Part shown: piece after piece, positions 47,848 to 60,499 of the stretch
Layout: the number at the start of each line of letters is the position of its first letter
Numbering within the stretch: the stretch's first letter is position 1
Assembly: GCA_025200525.1 (NCBI GenBank)
Contig: JANUSC010000389.1
Location: 1 to 64,000, forward strand
DNA: 64,000 bases
Direction of reading: 5' to 3'
From: Camellia lanceoleosa
Taxonomy: Eukaryota > Streptophyta > Magnoliopsida > Ericales > Theaceae
Made by a program: the position numbers and the translations under genes
Notes under the pieces: generated by a model
Told to the model about the DNA's origin: nothing
The model's input: only the letters and a program-made list of their open reading frames with translations
Databases searched by the model: none

Positions 47848-50140
47848 TGTAACGCCCCCAAAATAATAACAGAAACCCATCCATTCATACATACATTGCT
47901 ACAAGGATAAACATCTTTACATGTTAATCAACGAAATTCGCGCCCATGGGCTTACTTCTTTCAAGCTAACACTTGGTTACAAACAAGAGTACTAACTCAA
48001 ATACATGAAAGCCCTTGGCTTGAAATTACATGTAATTAAAACAAATACAAAACCACAATCATCTGCTGCCTCTAGCCTCTCAAGCGATATCCTTGGAGGT
48101 GGCATGCTCAGACCTGAAAATGGTGTCCCATATAGGGTGAGCCACGACCAAGAGAAATACACTAAACCAACTATGAACAATGCCTAAAACATTAGCAATC
48201 AACAGATGGCCTACACTTATACATTCCGAGACAACACTTACATTCTTTTACCATTTCAAGACAACCCACTTAAGTACCAATTCACTTTCCATTTCTTTCT
48301 CAACAAGAGTTTGAAAACTGGCTCAAGATCCCGCCAAAACCTTTTCGTTATATCACTAACACATAAACCACCTTCATTCTTTACTTATGACACACATGTT
48401 GGTGTTGTATCAACTTAACATAGAAACATTTTCTATACTTCACAATTGATAACGATATACATTTTAGTGCTATATCAAATCAATCCATACACTTCCGTAC
48501 TTCCCAAAACAATAATGATATACATTTTAGTGCTATATCATATCAACAAACAACACTTCAACACATCTCCATGGAAAAGCATATGAGCTATTTCCAATAT
48601 TTCTCCATGGACAAGCATATAAGCTACATCCAATATTTTCCATGGACAAGCATATGAGCTACATCCAATATTTTCCATGGACAAGCATATGAGCTATATC
48701 CAATATTTTTCAATGGCCTAGAGGTACATCCCCATCTTCCCTAGCCAGTTATTAGGTTTAGAGGTACATCCCCATCTTCCCTAAACCGTGGAGTACATCC
48801 CTATCTCCTCCCATACACAAACACAAACAATGCATATAAACACATAACCACATACGCATTCAATCAATACATAAAGTTAATGTATTCGATCATACTCTAT
48901 GACATTTCCACTCGATTAGGTTTAGTTTGCCTAATCGCATGCATTGTCTACAACAATCAACACTACCCTCCACCGTAGCCAAAGCAGTTATTTCTAAACA
49001 GAAATAAATGCACAAATGGATAATATAACCATATTTCAATCGGTGAGTAATACGATTCAACTACACCCTTTAACCAGACATTCTCAATTTCCACATACTC
49101 AATCCAATTCTCATTCTCTTTAATTAATTATATACATAAATTAATTAAACCAATTAGGCAAATTACCATAATTCACAAAACAACCCTAAGGCTCCATTTT
49201 CATTTACAATCCGTCATTTACTCCTTTCCTATGCCAAACATGCATACGGGCTCATTTCTAAACAAAACCCCAACTTTTATAAAATTGCACAAAAGGTCCC
49301 AAAGTTTCTCAAAATTACGCAACAACCCCAACATATCCAAATGCTAAAATTTAAAGACAAAGACCATAAGAAGGAGTAGGATATCCCTACCTCAAATTCG
49401 AGCCCAAACGGAGATGAAGACCAAAACCCAAAGTGCTCCAAATCCCAACTTTTTGATTAAAACGAAGATCTCACCACCTCTATCTTATTAACAAAGGACT
49501 TAGGTTAGATCCACACTAAAGAGAGATGAAATCCTAGAGAGAATATATGTTTAGAGAGAGAGAGTGGCCGCTAAGGTTCCAAAATGAAAGAAGAAGAAAA
49601 AGTGAAGTTCTCCGCCGCTCTTGATATACAGGGCTCGCTGAAGCGAAGACCTCCCGCCGAGCGACAGAAAACACCCAACACCGCCTCAAAAGCGCCCCTC
49701 GCTCGAGCCAAGAAACCCTGGTCCGAGCCAACCACCGACCCAGAAGCTCGCTCGAGCGAAGAAAAGCTCGCTCGAGCCAGCAATGCAAGCCTTCAGTTGC
49801 AATCAGACGACGCTGAAGCGACGGCTTCGCTTCGGCGAAGAAACAAAGCTCGGTTCGACTTAGACGCGATCGCTCGAAGCGACGCCACCTCGCTCGACCC
49901 ACCAGACACAAGAAACCACGCTCGCTCGAGCGACCAAATCCTCGCTCGAGCGAAGGAGCAAAATTCTGGGCACCAACACTTAGCTCCAAACACAACCAAG
50001 CCAAAACGAACCCGCCCAACACGTCCTATAACCCAAATACAAAGTCTAAAAGGACGCAACCAAGGTTCAAACAACCTCTAACACCCACGGACATAAGTCC
50101 GAATCACTGTACACCAAGGGGTAAACCCGGGATCGCTATA
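47848..50140 (-). repeat. 5' LTR of element 4
   Basis: 2293 bp, TGTAACGCCCCC to GGATCGCTATA. Same features as its partner; minisatellite at about 48570-48720. The CTCGAG cluster (49630-49960) keeps several intact GCTCGAGCGA motifs, unlike the partner LTR. Frames of 162-165 codons on both strands (49534-50081) reflect this palindromic cluster. Confidence 0.92.
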
Positions 50141-53100
50141 ATTCTCCTCCGGTGGTCCTCTGCAGGCGTTGAGTAAAATAATTTGGTGAGAAGTGTTTTT
50201 ATTTGTTTTGAAAGACGTTTTGTTTGCAATTTTACTCCGTAATTTATCTGTTGAATTTTTTTTTCTATATGTTCAAATTTAAATTTAAGTGTTTAATTAT
50301 TATTTTTTTGTCTATATATTCAAAAATCTTGACAATCTGTTCAATTTTTTTCCCTATCTGTAAAATTTTTGTCTAGATTTTATTATCAGTTCATTTTTAA
50401 TCTCTTACCTGTTCAAATATATATCCAAAATTTCTTATCCGTTCAACAAACCACTCACAATCTTCAATTTATTTCTATCTGTTCAATTTTATTATCTATT
50501 GAAATACACCAAACCAGGATCTATTGCTATCTTTCTTTCTCTCTGTCTTGTTCTTTCTCTCTATCGGTTGAAATTCTTTCTCAAACATAATCCAGTATAT
50601 ATATATCCTTCTATTTTTATTATTATTTCTATCTACTTAATTTTTATTTTTTTGGGTTCATTTACAACTATCTATTGCAATTTGTTTCATCATACAACAA
50701 CAACAAAGATCAACAACCTAAAAAAAAATGGTGGAGAAATTGGATCTGTGCTTGAAGAAAAAAAAGCCCCATAAGGAGTCAGATCAATGGAGTCTTCTCC
50801 TCCGATGGTCCTCTGCAGGCATTGAGTAAAATAATTTGGTGAGAAGTCTTTTATTTGTTTTGAAAAACGTTTTGTTTTCAATTTTACTCTTTAATTTATC
50901 TGTTGAATTTTTTTTCTATTTGTTCTAATTTACATCTAAGTGTTTAATTATTATTTTTTTGTCTATATATTCAAAAATCTTGACAGTCTGTTCAATTTTT
51001 TTCCTCTATCTGTGCAAATTTTTGTCCAGGTTTTCTTATCAGTTCAATTTTAATCTATTATCTGTTCAAATATCTATCCAAAATTTCTTATCCGTTCAAC
51101 AAACTAGTCACAATCTTCAATTTATTTCTCTTTGTTCAATTTTATTATCTGTTGAAATAGACCAAACTAGGAGCTGTTACAATCTTTCTTTCTCTCTCTC
51201 TTGTTCTTTCTCTCTATCTATTGAAATTCTTTCTCAATTATAATCCAGTATATATATATATATGTTCTATTTTTTATTATTATTTCTATTTGCGTAATTT
51301 TTATTTTTATTTTTTTGGTTCATTTACAACTATCTGTTGCAATTTGTTTCATCATACAACAGCAACAAAGATCAACAACTTAAAAAAATAAAATAAAAAA
51401 ATGAGTAGAAATTGGATCTGTGCGCGTGAAGAAAAAAAAAATTGTCCATAAAGAGCTAGATCAATGGAGTATTCTCCTCCGATGGTCCTATGCAGGCATT
51501 TGAGTAAAATAATTTGGTGAGAAATCTTTTTCTTTGTTTTGATAGACGTTTTCTTTGTAATTTTACTCCTTAATTTATCTGTTGAATTTTTTTTTCTATA
51601 TGTTCAAATTTACATTTAAGTGTTTAATTATTATTTTTTTGTCTATATATTCAAAAATCTTGACTATCTGTTCAATTTTTTTTCCCTATCTGTAAAATTT
51701 TTGTCTAGATTTTATTATCAGTTCAATTTTAATCTCTTATCTGTTTAAATATCTATCAAAAAATTCTTCTCCATTCAACAAACCAGTCACAATCTTCAAT
51801 TTATTTCTATCTGTTCAATTTTATTATCTGTTGAAATACAAAAAACCGGGATCTATCGCAATCTCTCTTTCTCTCTATCGGTTGAAATTCTTTCTCAAAC
51901 ATAATCCAGTATATATATATCTGTTCTATTTTTTATTATTATTTCTATCTGCTTAATTTTTAGTTTTTTTTTTGGGTTCATTTACAACTATCTGTTGCAA
52001 TTTGTTTCATCATACAACAAAAACCAAGATCAACAACTTAAAAAAAAATGGTGGAGAAATTGGATCCGTGTGCTTGAAGAAAAAAAACTATCCATAAGGA
52101 GCTGGATCAATGGAGTCTTCTCCTCCGATTGTCCTCTGCAGGCATTGAGTAAAATAATTTGGCAAAAAGTCTTTCTATTTCTTTTGAAAAACGTTTTGTT
52201 TTCAAATTTACTCCTTAATTTATTTGTTGAATTTTCTTTTCTATATGTTTAAATTTACATTTAAGTGTTTAATTATTATTTTTTGTCTATCTATTCAAAA
52301 ATCTTTACTATCTATTCTATTTTTTCCCCTATCTGTTCAAATTTTTGTTGATTTTTTTATCAGTTCAATTTTAATCGGTTATCTATTCAAATATCTATCC
52401 AAAACTTCTTATCTGTTCAACAAACCAGTCACAATCTTAAATTTATTTCTATCTGTTCAATTTTATTATCTGTTGAAATACATCAAACTAGGATCTGTTG
52501 CAATCTTTCCTTCTCTCTCATTTGTTCTTTCTCTCTATCTGTTGAAATTAATTCTCAAATATAATCCAGTATATATATATATATCTGTTCTATTTTTTAT
52601 TATTATTTCTATCTGCTTAATTTTTAATTTTTGTTTGGTTCATTTACAACTATGTGTTGCAATTTGTTTCATCATACAACAACAACAAAGATCAACAAAA
52701 AAAAAAAAAAAAAAGAAGGAGAAATTGATTTGTGCTTGAAGAAAAAAACTATCTATAAGGAGCTGGATCAATTGAGTCTTCTCCTTCGATGGTCCTCTGC
52801 AGGCATTAAGTAAAATAATTTGGTGAGAAGCCTTTTTATTTGTTTTGAAAGACGTTTTGTTTTCAATTTTACGCCTTAATTTATCTGTTGAATTTTTTTT
52901 CTATATGTTCAAATTTACATTTAAGTGTTTAATTATTATTTTTTTTATCTATATATTCAGAAATCTTGACTATCTGTTCAATTTTTTTTCTTTATCTGTG
53001 CAAATTTTTGTCTAGATTTTATTATCAGTTCAATTTTAATCTCTTATCTATTCAAATATCTTTCCAAAAATTTTTATCCGCTCAACAAACCACCACAATC

Positions 53101-56100
53101 TTCAATTTATTTCTATCGGTTCAATTTTATTATCTCTGAAATATATCATACCAGATCTGTTGCAATCTTTGTTTCACTCTCTTGTTCGTCTCTCTATCTA
53201 TTGAAATTCATTCTCAAACATAATCCAAAGATATATATATATATATATCTGTTCTATTTTTTATTATTATTTCTATTTGCTTATTTTTTATTTTTATTTT
53301 GATTCATTTACAACTATCTGTTGCAATTTGTTTCATCATACAACAACAACAAAGATCAACAACTTAAAAAAATAAAATAAAAAAAGGAGTAAAAATTGGA
53401 TCGGTGTGCTTGAAGAAAAAAAAACTGTCCATAAAACGCTGGATCAATTGTGTCTTCTCCTCCGATGGTCCTATGCAGGCATTGAGTAAAATAATTTGGT
53501 GAGAAGTCTTTTTATTTGTTTTGAAAGACGTTGTGTTTGCAATTTTACTCCTTAATTTATCTGTTGAATTTTTTTTCTATATGTTCAAATTTACATTTAA
53601 GTGTTTAATTATTGTTTTTTTGTCTATATATTCAAAAATCTTGACTATCTGCTCAATTTTTTTTCCCTATCTGTAAAATTTTTGTCTAGATTTTATTACC
53701 AGTTCAATTTTAATCTCTTATCTGTTCAAATATCTATCCAAAATTTCTTATATGTTCAACAAACCAGTAACAATCTTCAATTTATTTCTATCTGTTCAAT
53801 TTTATTATCTGTTGAAATACACCAAACCAGGATCTATCGTAGTCTTTCTTTATCTCTCTCTTGTTCTTTCCCTCTATCGGTTGAAATTCTTTCTCAAACA
53901 TAATCCAGTATATATATATATATATCTGTTCTATTTTTTATTATAATTTCTATCTACTTAATTTTTTTGTTTTTTTTTGGTTGATTTACAACTATCTGTT
54001 GCAATTTGTTTCATCATACAACAACAACAAAGATCAACAACTTAAAAAAAAAAGGTGGAGAAATTGGTTCTGTGTGCTTGAAGAAAAAAAACTTGCCATA
54101 AGGAGCTGGATCAATGGAGTCTTCTCCTCCGATGGTCCTCTGCTGGCATTGAGTAAAATAATTTGGTGAGAAGTCTTTTTATTTGTTTTGAATAATGTTT
54201 TGTTTTCAATTTTACTCCTTAATTTATCTGTTGAATTTTTTTTCAATATGTTCAAATTTACATTTAAGTGTTTAATTATTATTTTTCTGTCTATATATTC
54301 AAAAATCTTGACTGTCTGTTTAATTTTTTTCCCTATCTGTGCAAATTTGTGTTGAGTTTATTATCAGTTCAATTTTAATCTGTTATCTGTTCAAATATCT
54401 ATCCAAAATTTCTTATCCGTTCAACCAACCAGTCACAATCTTCAATTTGTTTCTATATGTTCAGTTTTATTATCTGTTGAAATACACCAAACCAGGATCT
54501 GTTGCAGTCTTTCTTTATCTCTCTCTTGTTCTTTCTCTCTATCTGTTGAAATTCTTTCTCAAATATAATCCAATATATATATATCTGTTCTATTTTTTAT
54601 TATTATTTATGTCTGCTTAATTTTTGTTTGGTTCATTTACAACTATCTATTACAATTTGTTTCATCATACAACAACAACAAAGATCAACAACTTTAAAAA
54701 AAAAAGAAAAAAAAAAGAAAAGGAAGAGAAATTGGATTTGTGCGCTTGAAGAAAAAAAACTATCCATAAGGAGCTGGATCAATGGAGTCTTTTCCTCCGA
54801 TGGTCCTCTACAGGCATTGAGTAAAATAATTTGGTGAGAAGTGTTTTTATTTGTTTTGAAAAACGTTTTGTTTTCAATTTTACTCCTTAATTTATCAGTT
54901 GAATTTTTTTTTTCTATATGTTCAAATTTACATTTAAGTGTTTAGTTATTTTTTTTTTATCTATATATTCAAAAATCTTGACTATCTCTTCAATTTTTTT
55001 TCCCTAGCTGTGCAAATTTTTGTCCAAATTTTATTATCAGTTCAATTTTAATCTCTTATCTGTTCAAATATCTATCCAAAATTTCTTATCCGTTCAACAA
55101 ACCAGTCACAATCTTCAAGTTATTTCTATCTGTTCAATTTTATTATCTGTTGAAATACACCAAACCAGGATCTATTGTAATCTTTCTTTCTCTCTCTCTT
55201 GTTCCTTCTCTCTATCTGTTGAAATTTTTTCTCAAATATAATCTAATATATATATATATATATATATCTGCTCTATTTTTTATTATTATTTCTATTTGCT
55301 TAATTTTTATTTTTATTTTGGTTCATTTACAACTATCTGTTGCAATTTGTTACATCATACAACAACAACAAAGATCAACAACTTAAAAAAATAAAATAAA
55401 AAAAGGAGTAGAAATTGGATCTGTGCGCTTGAAGAAAAAAAACTGTCCATAAGGAGCTGGATCAATGGAGTCTTCTCCTCCGATGGTCCTCTGCAGGCAT
55501 TGAGTAAAATAATTTGGTGAGAAGTCTTTATATTTGTTTTGAAAGACGTTTTGTTTGCAATTTTACTCCTTAATTTATCTGTTGAATTTTTTTTTCTATA
55601 TGTTCAAATTTACATTTAAGTGTTTAATTATTATTTTTTTGTCTATATATTCAAAAATCTTGACTATCTGTTCAATTTTTTTCCCCTATCTGTAACATTT
55701 TTCTCCAGATTTTATTATCAGTTCAATTTTAATCTCTTATCTGTTCAAATATCTATCCAAAATTTCTTATCCGTTCAACAAACCAAATACTATCTTCAAT
55801 TTATTTCTATCCTCAATTTTATTATCTGTTGAAATCCTCCAAAATAGGATCTATCGCAATCTTTCTTTCTCTCTCTCTTGTACTTTCTCTATCGGTTGAA
55901 ATTCTTCACAAACATAATCCAAGATATATATATATATATGTGTGTGTTCTATTTTTATTATTATTTCTATCTTTTAATTTTTTTTTTTCATTTACAATTA
56001 TCTGTTGCAATTTGTTTCATCATACAACAATAACAAAGATCAACAACTTAAAAAATAAAGGTGGAGAAATTGGATCTGTGTGCTTGAAGAAGAAAAAAAA

Positions 56101-58191
56101 ATTGCCCATAAGGAGTCAGATCAATGGAGTCTTCCTCCGCCGTCCTCTCTAGGCGTTGAGTAAAATAATTTGGTGAGAAATCTTTTTATTTGTTTTGAAA
56201 GACGTTTTGTTTTAAATTTTACTCCTTAATTTATTTGTTGAATTTTTTTTTTCTATATGTTCAAATTTACATTTAAGTGTTTAATTATTTTTTTTTTTTA
56301 TCTATATATTCCAAAATCTTGACTATCTGTTCAATTTTTTTCCTTATCTGTGCAAATTTGTATTGATTTTCTTATTAGTTCAATTTTAATCTCTTATCTG
56401 TTCAAATATCTATCCAAAATTTCTTATCCGTTCAACAAACCATTCACAATTTTCAATTTATTTCTATCTGCTCGGTTTATCATCTGTTGAAATACACCAA
56501 ACCGTAATCGATGCAATCTTTCTATCTTTCTCTCTTGTTCTTTCTCTCTATCTGTTGAAAGTCTTTCTCAAATATAATCCAAGATATATATATATATATA
56601 TATATGTCTGCTCTATTGTTTATTATTATTTCTATCTGCTTAATTTTTAATTTTTTTTTGGTTCATTTACAACTATCTGTTGCAATTTGTATCATCACAC
56701 AACAACAACAAAGATCAACAACTTAAAAAAAACAAAAAAAAAAAAGGAGGAGAAATTGGATCTGTGTGCTTGAAGAAAAAAAACTGCCCATAAGGAGCTG
56801 AATCAATTGTGTCTTCTCCTCCGATCGTCCTTTGCAGGCATTGAGTAAAATAATTTGGTGAGAAGTCTTTTTATTTGTTTTGAAAACGTTTTGTTTTCAA
56901 TTTTACTCCTTAATTTATCTGTTGAATTTTTTTTTCTATATGTTCAAATTTACATTTAAGTGTTTAATTATTATTTTTTTTGTCTATATATTCAAAAATC
57001 TTGACTATCTGTTCAATTTTTTCCCTATCTGTGCAAATTTGTCTTGATTTTATTATCAGTTCAATTTTAATCTCTCATCTGTTTCAAATATCTATCCAAA
57101 ATTTCTTATCCGTTCAACAAACCAGTCACAATCTTCAATTTATTTCTATCTGTTCAATTTTATTATCTGTTGAAATACACTAAACCAGAATCTGTTGCAA
57201 TCTTTGTTTCTCTCTCTCTTGTTCTTTCTCTCTATCTGTTGAAATTCTTTCTCAAATATAATCCAGTATATATATATATATATATTCTATTTCTTATTAT
57301 TATTTCTATCTGCTTAATTTTTAATTTTTGTTTGGTTCATTTACAACTATCTGTTGCAATTTGTTTCATCATACAACAACAACAAAGATCAACAACTTAA
57401 AAAAAAAAAAAGAAAAGAAAAGAAAAGGAGGAGAAATTGGAATTGTGTGCTTGAAGAAAAAAAAAACTATCCATAAGGAGCTGGATCAATGGAGTCTTTT
57501 CCACTGATGGTCCTCTGCAGGCATTGAGTAAAATAATTTGGTGAGAAGTCTTTTTATTTATTTTGAAAAACGTTTTGTTTTCAATTTTACTCCTTAATTT
57601 ATCTGTTGAATTTTTTTTCTATATGTTCAAATTTACATTTAAGTGTTTAATTATTATTTTGTTGTCTATATATTCAAAAATCTTAACAATCTGTTCAATT
57701 TTTTTCCCTATCCGTGCAGATTTGTCCGAATTTTATTATCTGTTCAATTTTAATCTCTTATCTGTTTCAAATATATATCCAAAATTTCTTATCCGTTCAA
57801 CAAACCAGTCACAATCTTCAATTTATTTATATCTGTTCAATTTTATTATTTGTTGAAATACACCAAACCAGGATCTGTTGCAATCTTTCTTTCTCTCTCT
57901 TTTGTTCTTTCTCTCTATCTGTTGAAATTCTTTCTCAAATATAATCCAGTATATATATATATCTGCTCCATTTTTTATTATTATTTCTATCTGCTTAATT
58001 TTTAATTTTTGTTTGGTTCATTTACAACTATCTGTTGCATTTTTTGTCATCATACAACAACAACAAAGATCAACAACTTTAAAAAAAAAAAAAGAAAAAA
58101 AAAAGAAAAGGAGGAGAAATTGGATTTGTGTGCATGAAGAAAAAAAACTATCCATAAGGAGCTGGATCAATGGAGTCTTCTCCTCCGATGG
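50141..58191 (+). repeat. Satellite block 6 (about 12 monomers)
   Basis: The longest uninterrupted array. Anchors at 50781, 51458, 52104, 52765, 53441, 54108, 54776, 55459, 56118, 56800, 57483 and 58164 give spacings of 646-683 bp. Monomers here are more uniform than in blocks 1-4 (nearly all read CTCTGCAGGCATTGAG after the anchor). Neighbouring monomers belong to distinguishable subtypes that recur every third unit. Frames up to 171 codons (52224-52739) run through AT-rich sequence and differ between monomers; they are not genes. Confidence 0.96.
51458..56117 (+). repeat. Trimeric higher-order repeat A-C-B (period ~2.0 kb)
   Basis: Monomers starting at 51458, 53441 and 55459 share subtype-A marks: TTTG(C/T)AATTTTAC, TGTAA(A/C)ATTTTT without the usual GCA, TCGGTTGAAATTC, AAACATAATCC and GGTGGAGAAATTGG. 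Those at 52104 and 54108 share subtype-C marks: AATC(G/T)GTTATC and TTTTTGTTTGGTTC. Those at 52765 and 54776 share subtype-B marks: AATAAAATAAAAAAA and TTTTTATTTTTATTTTG. Same-type starts are 1983-2018 bp apart. The unit before (50141-51457) is A then B. Confidence 0.75.
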
Positions 58192-60499
58192 TGTCACGAC
58201 CCCATTCTGCCCCTAGTAGAATGGTGCCATGATGGCCAGTAATTCGAGATTACCAAAGGCCACTTACAAAAATTCACACACAAATAGGAGTATACATACG
58301 GGGCTTACAAGTGCGGAAGCAATGAATAAAAGCTAAGTAGTCCATAAGAGCAGTGCTTAAGTTAAATGAAATGACATACATCTTACAATAGCTTATATAC
58401 AACAAAATGGAGTACAAAAATTACATCTTGACCAAAAGGCTTCTCAGCCATCAAATACAAAATACAAGGAAATAACTAAGAAGCATGATCTTCAAGATGT
58501 TGCAAAACACGAATCCAAAACACATCGGCAAAACACCTCTAGGCGTCGTCGCCGCCCTGCTCATCACCTACATATATATAGAGAGGGTGAGCTTGGATAC
58601 TCAGTGAATGGTATAAGTAATAAAGGGTTTACATGAATGATATCCGAGATCTTTTAACAAAACAATACATGGAATAAATCAAGTTCATCTATCAAATCTT
58701 TCAAACTTCAAGGGATGCTCACTAACATCAATATAATACAAGAGATGACATTCCGGTCAAACAAACCCACGCGGTAAAACCGTCAGTGGCAAGGCAAGAC
58801 AAGACAAGAGAGATCTCTAAACAATGGTGTCGTTGCATTATAGTCCCCGAACACTAAGGACTTGTGCTACAAATGCTTATAGTCCCCTAGCACATACGGA
58901 CTTCCAAACTTTGTGCTACAAATGCTTATAGTCCCCTAGCACATACGGACTTCCAAACTTTGTGCTACAAATGCTTATAGTCCCCTAGCACATACGGACT
59001 TCCCGAGAATGTCATCAAAACAAGATATAATGTTTGATACACAAATAGGAATATTCATTCATGCTTACAAATACTTTCCAAAACAAAGCAAAACAAGACC
59101 TTTATTACAACATTGTAACATAGCTTTATTAAAATACCACTCACTTATTTCTTCAAATGTCGGGGTCGAGGCAAGTCTAAGTCCTACAAACACATGGCAG
59201 AAATCTGTTGAATGCACTTCAAAATAAGTTTCACATGCATGCAGATGATCTCGGCATTCCTCAGATGCTAAGTCAAATCAAAACAAACACTGTCTCCCAT
59301 CTCGGGGAAACATGCTGGGCACCAACTAGGTCTTGGCCGAGGTCCCACACCTCCTCGCCGAGATGAGGTCCCATTGGCCACACTCAAGGAAATGAAGTCG
59401 GGAAAAATCTGGGTTTCCCTCTGCTCAAGAACATGAAGTGCATAAACATGAAGATCATGAAGAAGATGAATGCAAAGATCATAACTTATCACTATAAAAT
59501 CTGAGATTTCATGCTATGAGTTTGAAAACATGGACCTGGGTACCCATACTTGAGGATCTTACGAAAACAAGCACAAAAACATGTAACTTGTTGCAAACTT
59601 TCGAATCAAACAAGGCTTTTCTTCAAGAACTCATGAACACTAACTTTCTCTTTCTAAAACCAACTTTAAATCAACGCATGACATGCAAAACAGGTTCGAT
59701 CATGCAATGCAGCTAGATGATCAATAAGAACAGCAAGAGTAGATTAAGATTCTAACCTCAACACTCGAATCCAACGGTTTGAACTCTAAGGATCAAGTTT
59801 GCTATCTACTCTCTCACTCTAAAACTCCTCCTTCTCCTTCTAGAGCTTCTCTCTTCAAGAACAAGTTATGATACAAAATGATACATTTCTAGGCTTGCCG
59901 GCTGACTTAACACTCAGCCCGGACACGTGGCAATGGTTGGTTGGCTCTACTTAAAAAGGTGACTGATTGAAAAGACAAGACTATGACAAAGCATGTTCAA
60001 CAAGCTAGGCGGCAAGGGACTCCGGCAAGTAACGACATCGGCTAAAAAAAAGACTTGACAAGCAAAGGGACAATGACCTCGGCTAGAAGGTCAACACTTG
60101 GCCCAAATGCCACACCTACCTAGATGTGCCACACCTCGGTCTAGGTCGTACCAGTCTAGGGCAAGATCACTGGGGTTCAAGGGCAACATCTCGGCCCAGA
60201 TAGTACACATATCGGCCTTGGTGATAAACACCTCGGCCTAGATAATGACATCTCGGCCAATATGTCAGGGTGTGAGTAGAGGTCAACTAAAGAGATCCCA
60301 AGGTGGTCTTAGGTGTAAGAGTATCAAAAGGGCGACCTAGGCTCAAGATGACCTCGGCTGAAACACATACACACCAATAAGGAACACACCATTCAAGTAA
60401 CATTTATGCAAAACAAATCAAGGAATGCAAATGCAACACATTGGGACAAGATCATGTAATACATGCAAGCATGACTGGGGTGGAGTGGGGGTTGTTACA
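58192..60499 (-). mobile_element. Solo LTR of a second family
   Basis: 2308 bp from TGTCACGACCCC to GGGGTTGTTACA, with GATGG duplications at 58187-58191 and 60500-60504. On the minus strand it runs from TGTAACAACCCC to GGGGTCGTGACA, canonical TG...CA ends of a common plant gypsy LTR type. Its order of blocks (GGTGAGC near 58587, a TCTAACCTCAACACTCGA stretch near 59752) parallels family 1 in minus orientation. No internal region remains. It contains a CTCGG-rich segment (60010-60360) in place of the CTCGAG cluster. Short frames at 59009-59716 are not supported as genes. Confidence 0.88.
58862..59005 (-). repeat. 49-bp tandem repeat, three copies, inside family-2 LTR
   Basis: TTGTGCTACAAATGCTTATA begins at 58862, 58911 and 58960, exactly 49 bp apart, with almost no difference between copies. 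Near identity suggests recent expansion or ongoing homogenisation. Confidence 0.95.

Larger units (their letters stand above)
41993..50140 (-). mobile_element. Two-LTR element with gag traces but no recognisable pol (element 4)
   Basis: An 8148-bp minus-strand element with two full LTRs (41993-44325, 2333 bp; 47848-50140, 2293 bp) and matching ATTCT duplications at 41988-41992 and 50141-50145. The internal region is only 3.5 kb. It has a primer-binding site, leader, gag traces and a polypurine tract, but none of the PR, RT, RNase H or integrase landmarks that are easy to see in elements 1 and 2. The LTRs are closely related to those of the pol-bearing elements. It may be a non-autonomous gag-bearing derivative mobilised by relatives. 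Confidence 0.9.

Noticed and set aside
49534..50081. 162- and 165-codon frames on opposite strands
   Set aside because: Same palindromic LTR cluster; the partner LTR at 43730-44260 does not preserve the frames.
52224..52739. 171-codon frame rich in Phe, Leu, Ile, Tyr, resembling a membrane protein
   Set aside because: AT-rich satellite read in one frame; apparent hydrophobic segments come from T-rich codons and the frame is broken in other monomers.
58192..60499. small host gene between satellite blocks
   Set aside because: The GATGG duplications and TGTAACAACC...GTCGTGACA ends on the minus strand show a solo LTR; open frames are below 80 codons and unsupported.
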